NCBI GenBank assembly: GCA_014376325.1
Contig: JACMRP010000342.1
Location: 1 to 8,449, forward strand
Length of the DNA stretch: 8,449 nucleotides
Direction: 5' to 3'
From: Pseudobdellovibrionaceae bacterium
Lineage (GTDB): Bacteria; Bdellovibrionota; Bdellovibrionia; Bdellovibrionales; Bdellovibrionaceae
In this document: positions 6,088 to 8,449 of the stretch, in pieces
Numbering within the stretch: position 1 is the first letter of the stretch
Layout: each line of letters begins with the position of its first letter
Notes under the pieces: model-generated
Database searches by the model: none
The model's input: the letters and a program-made list of their open reading frames with translations, nothing else
Told to the model about the DNA's origin: nothing
Translations under genes and position numbers: made by a program

Positions 6088-8055
6088 TTAACGACTCGAA
6101 GGTTTACGTTGGTGCATGCCCAGGATCAGCTCCACCGTCTTTTTCTGATTGGCTTCGACGGTGACCCTTTGTTCGGATGTTAATTTCCTGAACGGGTCGT
6201 AGGCGGTTATTTTAATCGGTATACCGGCTTGCACGGCGTAACGATTGATTGGCGGCTTTTCGCCGAGACGAATACCGTTCACGTAAATAACGGTACTGAG
6301 TCCGCCATTCGGTACGATGATCGTGACGTAGCCAGCTTTCACTGCAGGCTGCAAGGACATATTGAACGAAGACCCGTTCTGCAATGCTTTGATCGTGCCT
6401 TCGTAGTTCAGGAAATTATCTTTTTTCAAAGTTATGGCGTAATCTTTATTGGCTTCAAGAGAGCGGCGGTTCGGCGTATAAGAACCCGTGTCTTCACCGT
6501 TGATATAGATTCTTGCGCCGACGGGGTCGCTCGTTAACATCACGCTGTATTGCGATTTCGATGCTTGTTCGGTCGTCTGCACAACGGGCATTGCGGTGCT
6601 GAGTGGTTTATCAGAATCACTATTCAAAATATTTTTTACGATTCGTTGACCCGCCGGATTCGTGTGCAGATACCAGCCACCGAAACCAAGACCCGTCACG
6701 ACCGCGAGGATCAAAGACCAAGTTACGATTTGCTCTACCATCGCTGGCGAAGTGCTTTGACGAAGTTTTGCCGAATTATATGTATTGGTTACCTTGGTTG
6801 TTTGACCAGGGCGTGGACGGGAAGTTGTGCTATAGAATTCTTTGCGCGGACTCGTGCCTTTTTCGCCACCAGACTTTAAGGTGTCGAGATTAATTTTCAT
6901 CTCAGTATTCATATCTAGATCGAGATCGTCGTTGTCTATTTGAACGTTGCCGCCGTTCAGGACAGAAAGGTTTGTGATCGTAGCGCCACGTTGGGCCGCG
7001 GTTTGTGCGACCTGGCCGATGACTTCGGTGCGGTTGCCGACGGTGCGAGTAACCAGCGTTTTGTCTTCGTGAGTCTGGATTGAAAGTTTCGAATACTCCA
7101 CAAGCCGACGTTTTTGTTCGAGGAATATCTGCGAAAATGCGGTTTTTACAAACACGCTGAAATCATGTGGAGAAAACTCTGGATATTGGGTGTTCAGGAA
7201 CCGGTTCAGATCGCGATGTAGTGCCGCCGCCGTTTGATAACGAAGACTTTTGTCTTTAGCGAGCGCTTTGTTCACGATGCGTTCTAGCTCTGGCGGTACT
7301 GAAGGATTAATTTTACGAATGCTCGGCACCTGGCATTCGCGAATCTTGCGTAAGATCGCGGCTTCACTGCTAGAGGTAAAAAGTCGATCGTTCGCGAGAA
7401 GTTCCCAAAGCACGATACCTAAAGAGAAAATATCGGTGCGGAGATCGATCGGCATACCGTCCGCTTGTTCGGGACTCATATAACCGAATTTGCCTTTCAG
7501 GGTTCCGGCCTTGGTCGCTTCTACTTGAGTTTCGGCCTTCGCGATACCGAAGTCGATGATCTTGGTTTCGCCTTCAAAGCTGACCATGATATTTTGCGGA
7601 CTCATATCCCGGTGAGTAATGTTCAGCGGGCGCCCGGTGCTGCCATCGATGCAACGATGGGCGTGATCTAAACCGGCCGCGACTTCTTTTGCGATAAAGA
7701 CAATTTGGTCCGTGCTGAATTGCACGTTCGATTTTTTCATCTCGTTGATGATTTGACGAAGGTTACGTCCTTCGACGTATTCCATCACGAGGTAAAATTG
7801 ATCGTGCTCGACACCGAAGTCGTAAATCGAAACGACGTTTCCGTGATTTAAGTTCACGGCGATCTTCGCTTCTTCTTTGAACATGTCGATGTATTCTTTG
7901 CTCTGGGAATATTGGGGAAGAATGCGTTTGACCGCGACGAATTTGTTCACGCCGACCGCACCAACAGACTTCGCAAGATACACTTCCGCCATGCCGCCGG
8001 ACGCGAGCTTCTCGAGAAGTAAGTATTTGCCGAACTGTTCTAACTGCTGCGACAT
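6088..8055 (-). CDS. Membrane-anchored Ser/Thr protein kinase with two C-terminal PEGA domains
   Basis: The product has 655 aa. Residues 8-285 form a Hanks-type kinase domain. They include the glycine loop LASGGMAEVY (17-26), Lys43 in AVKR, the HRDMSPQN catalytic loop (148-155, Asp150), DFG (168-170), and an activation segment ending in GYMSPEQ (191-197). It is an RD kinase with every catalytic residue, so it should be active. A polar linker (about 330-440) leads to one transmembrane helix (443-463). Two PEGA-type repeats follow (about 503-569 and 573-647; TSDPVGARIYINGEDTG is typical), presumably outside the membrane and binding envelope components. The start at 8055 is chosen because the domain begins at once, although AAGGG lies a rather distant 12 bases upstream. 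The frame stays open 67 codons further up but would run antisense through the start of coaE. It is the first gene of an operon with the acyl-CoA synthetase. Confidence 0.92.
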   Translation of the reverse strand: MSQQLEQFGKYLLLEKLASGGMAEVYLAKSVGAVGVNKFVAVKRILPQYSQSKEYIDMFKEEAKIAVNLNHGNVVSIYDFGVEHDQFYLVMEYVEGRNLRQIINEMKKSNVQFSTDQIVFIAKEVAAGLDHAHRCIDGSTGRPLNITHRDMSPQNIMVSFEGETKIIDFGIAKAETQVEATKAGTLKGKFGYMSPEQADGMPIDLRTDIFSLGIVLWELLANDRLFTSSSEAAILRKIRECQVPSIRKINPSVPPELERIVNKALAKDKSLRYQTAAALHRDLNRFLNTQYPEFSPHDFSVFVKTAFSQIFLEQKRRLVEYSKLSIQTHEDKTLVTRTVGNRTEVIGQVAQTAAQRGATITNLSVLNGGNVQIDNDDLDLDMNTEMKINLDTLKSGGEKGTSPRKEFYSTTSRPRPGQTTKVTNTYNSAKLRQSTSPAMVEQIVTWSLILAVVTGLGFGGWYLHTNPAGQRIVKNILNSDSDKPLSTAMPVVQTTEQASKSQYSVMLTSDPVGARIYINGEDTGSYTPNRRSLEANKDYAITLKKDNFLNYEGTIKALQNGSSFNMSLQPAVKAGYVTIIVPNGGLSTVIYVNGIRLGEKPPINRYAVQAGIPIKITAYDPFRKLTSEQRVTVEANQKKTVELILGMHQRKPSSR

Positions 8056-8130
8056 GAATTTAGGTTTCCCTTGTAAGTAATCTATCGGTAAAGTATTGAA
8101 AGTACTTAACGAAACTGGACTAAATATTCT
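8056..8130. promoter_or_regulatory. Divergent promoter region, kinase operon / coaE
   Basis: These 75 bases must drive both the kinase (minus) and coaE (plus). They contain an imperfect inverted repeat, GTAAAGTA (8088-8095) and TACTTAAC (8103-8110), matching at seven of eight pairs with a 7-base centre that holds TTGAAA. For coaE, TTGAAA (8096-8101) and TAAATA (8121-8126) are possible but poorly matched elements with a 19-base spacer. No convincing consensus promoter is visible for either gene. Confidence 0.45.
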
Positions 8131-8449
8131 ATGAAATGGATCGGACTTACCGGCGGAATCGCTAGCGGAAAAAGCACTGTCACAAAGTTCCTCAGGACTT
8201 TGGGCTTTGAAGTTTTGGATGCAGATCAAATTTCCCATGAGCAGACCCAGGTCCAAGGTCCTGCACTGGACGAAATATTCAGGACTTTTGGCATAGGTGT
8301 CCGAAATTTAGACGGCAGTTTAAACCGCGCTCAGTTGGGGCAGCTCGTCTTTGGTCGAGCTGATCAACTCAAAAAACTAGAACTTATTTTACATCCTTTA
8401 GTCCGGGAAAAAATTGCCGCGGAAAAGGCGCGATTGTTTAAAGTTGGCA
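8131..8449 (+). CDS. coaE: Dephospho-CoA kinase, 5' part (3' end outside window)
   Basis: CoaE phosphorylates the 3'-hydroxyl of the ribose in dephospho-CoA, the last step of coenzyme A synthesis, in the cytoplasm. The 106 visible residues match the family from the first residue: MKWIGLTGGIASGKST with a P-loop (8-16), then the conserved DAD (30-32). An FG (53-54), LDGSLNRAQLGQLVF (60-74) and LELILHP (83-89) follow. Full-length members are about 200 aa, so roughly half is present. No Shine-Dalgarno is visible before the ATG; the preceding bases are AT-rich. It is divergent from the kinase/acyl-CoA synthetase operon, so a maker of CoA lies back to back with a user of CoA. Whether they share control is inference. 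Confidence 0.95.
   Translation, partial: MKWIGLTGGIASGKSTVTKFLRTLGFEVLDADQISHEQTQVQGPALDEIFRTFGIGVRNLDGSLNRAQLGQLVFGRADQLKKLELILHPLVREKIAAEKARLFKVG

Noticed and set aside
6550..6893. Two overlapping plus-strand frames (6550-6879 and 6603-6893) inside the kinase gene
   Set aside because: Both are antisense to the well-supported kinase linker and transmembrane region, overlap each other in different frames and show no domain.
8056..8256. 67-codon N-terminal extension of the kinase frame up to an ATG at 8256
   Set aside because: It would run antisense over the first 126 bases of coaE and shows no family similarity. The kinase domain starts directly after the ATG at 8055.

Overview
The window most likely comes from a Bdellovibrio-type predatory bacterium (Bdellovibrionota). 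The grounds are a TIGR02147/DUF4423-type protein, a myxobacteria/Bdellovibrio-style Ser/Thr kinase with C-terminal PEGA domains, several exported lipoproteins of no familiar family, and intermediate GC content. This is inferred from gene content and style; no marker gene proves it.

Layout, left to right. (1) Positions 1-516 (+): the 3' part of a TIGR02147-family winged-helix protein. It converges, across a 19-base gap, on (2) a three-gene minus-strand cluster at 3072-536: a 432-aa lipoprotein with a TPR-like segment, a 125-aa secreted protein and a 284-aa lipoprotein with a Gly/Pro linker. The genes are 9 bases apart or overlap by 4, so they look like one operon. All three encode exported proteins with paired cysteines, and none has a function I can name. 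(3) Positions 3073-3692 are mostly non-coding by ORF length. They hold a 20-bp palindrome, a strong hairpin, two further palindromes, promoter candidates and a well-supported 31-codon gene (3470-3375, minus) for a one-helix membrane peptide. (4) Positions 3693-4229 (+): a secreted protein with an AMIN-like domain. (5) Positions 8055-4285 (minus): a Ser/Thr protein kinase with a transmembrane segment and two PEGA repeats, followed 3 bases later by a long-chain acyl-CoA synthetase. These two are very probably co-transcribed. (6) Positions 8131 to the window end (+): the 5' part of coaE (dephospho-CoA kinase), divergent from the kinase across 75 bases.

How they may work together: CoaE makes CoA and the acyl-CoA synthetase uses it, with a signalling kinase between them in the kinase-synthetase operon. 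This suggests a link between envelope or environmental sensing and fatty-acid activation, but that is inference from gene order. I see no insertion sequence, CRISPR array, tRNA, rRNA or phage gene. No complete new multi-gene system can be claimed. The best leads are the 31-aa membrane peptide, the three-gene exported-protein operon and the kinase-synthetase pairing.
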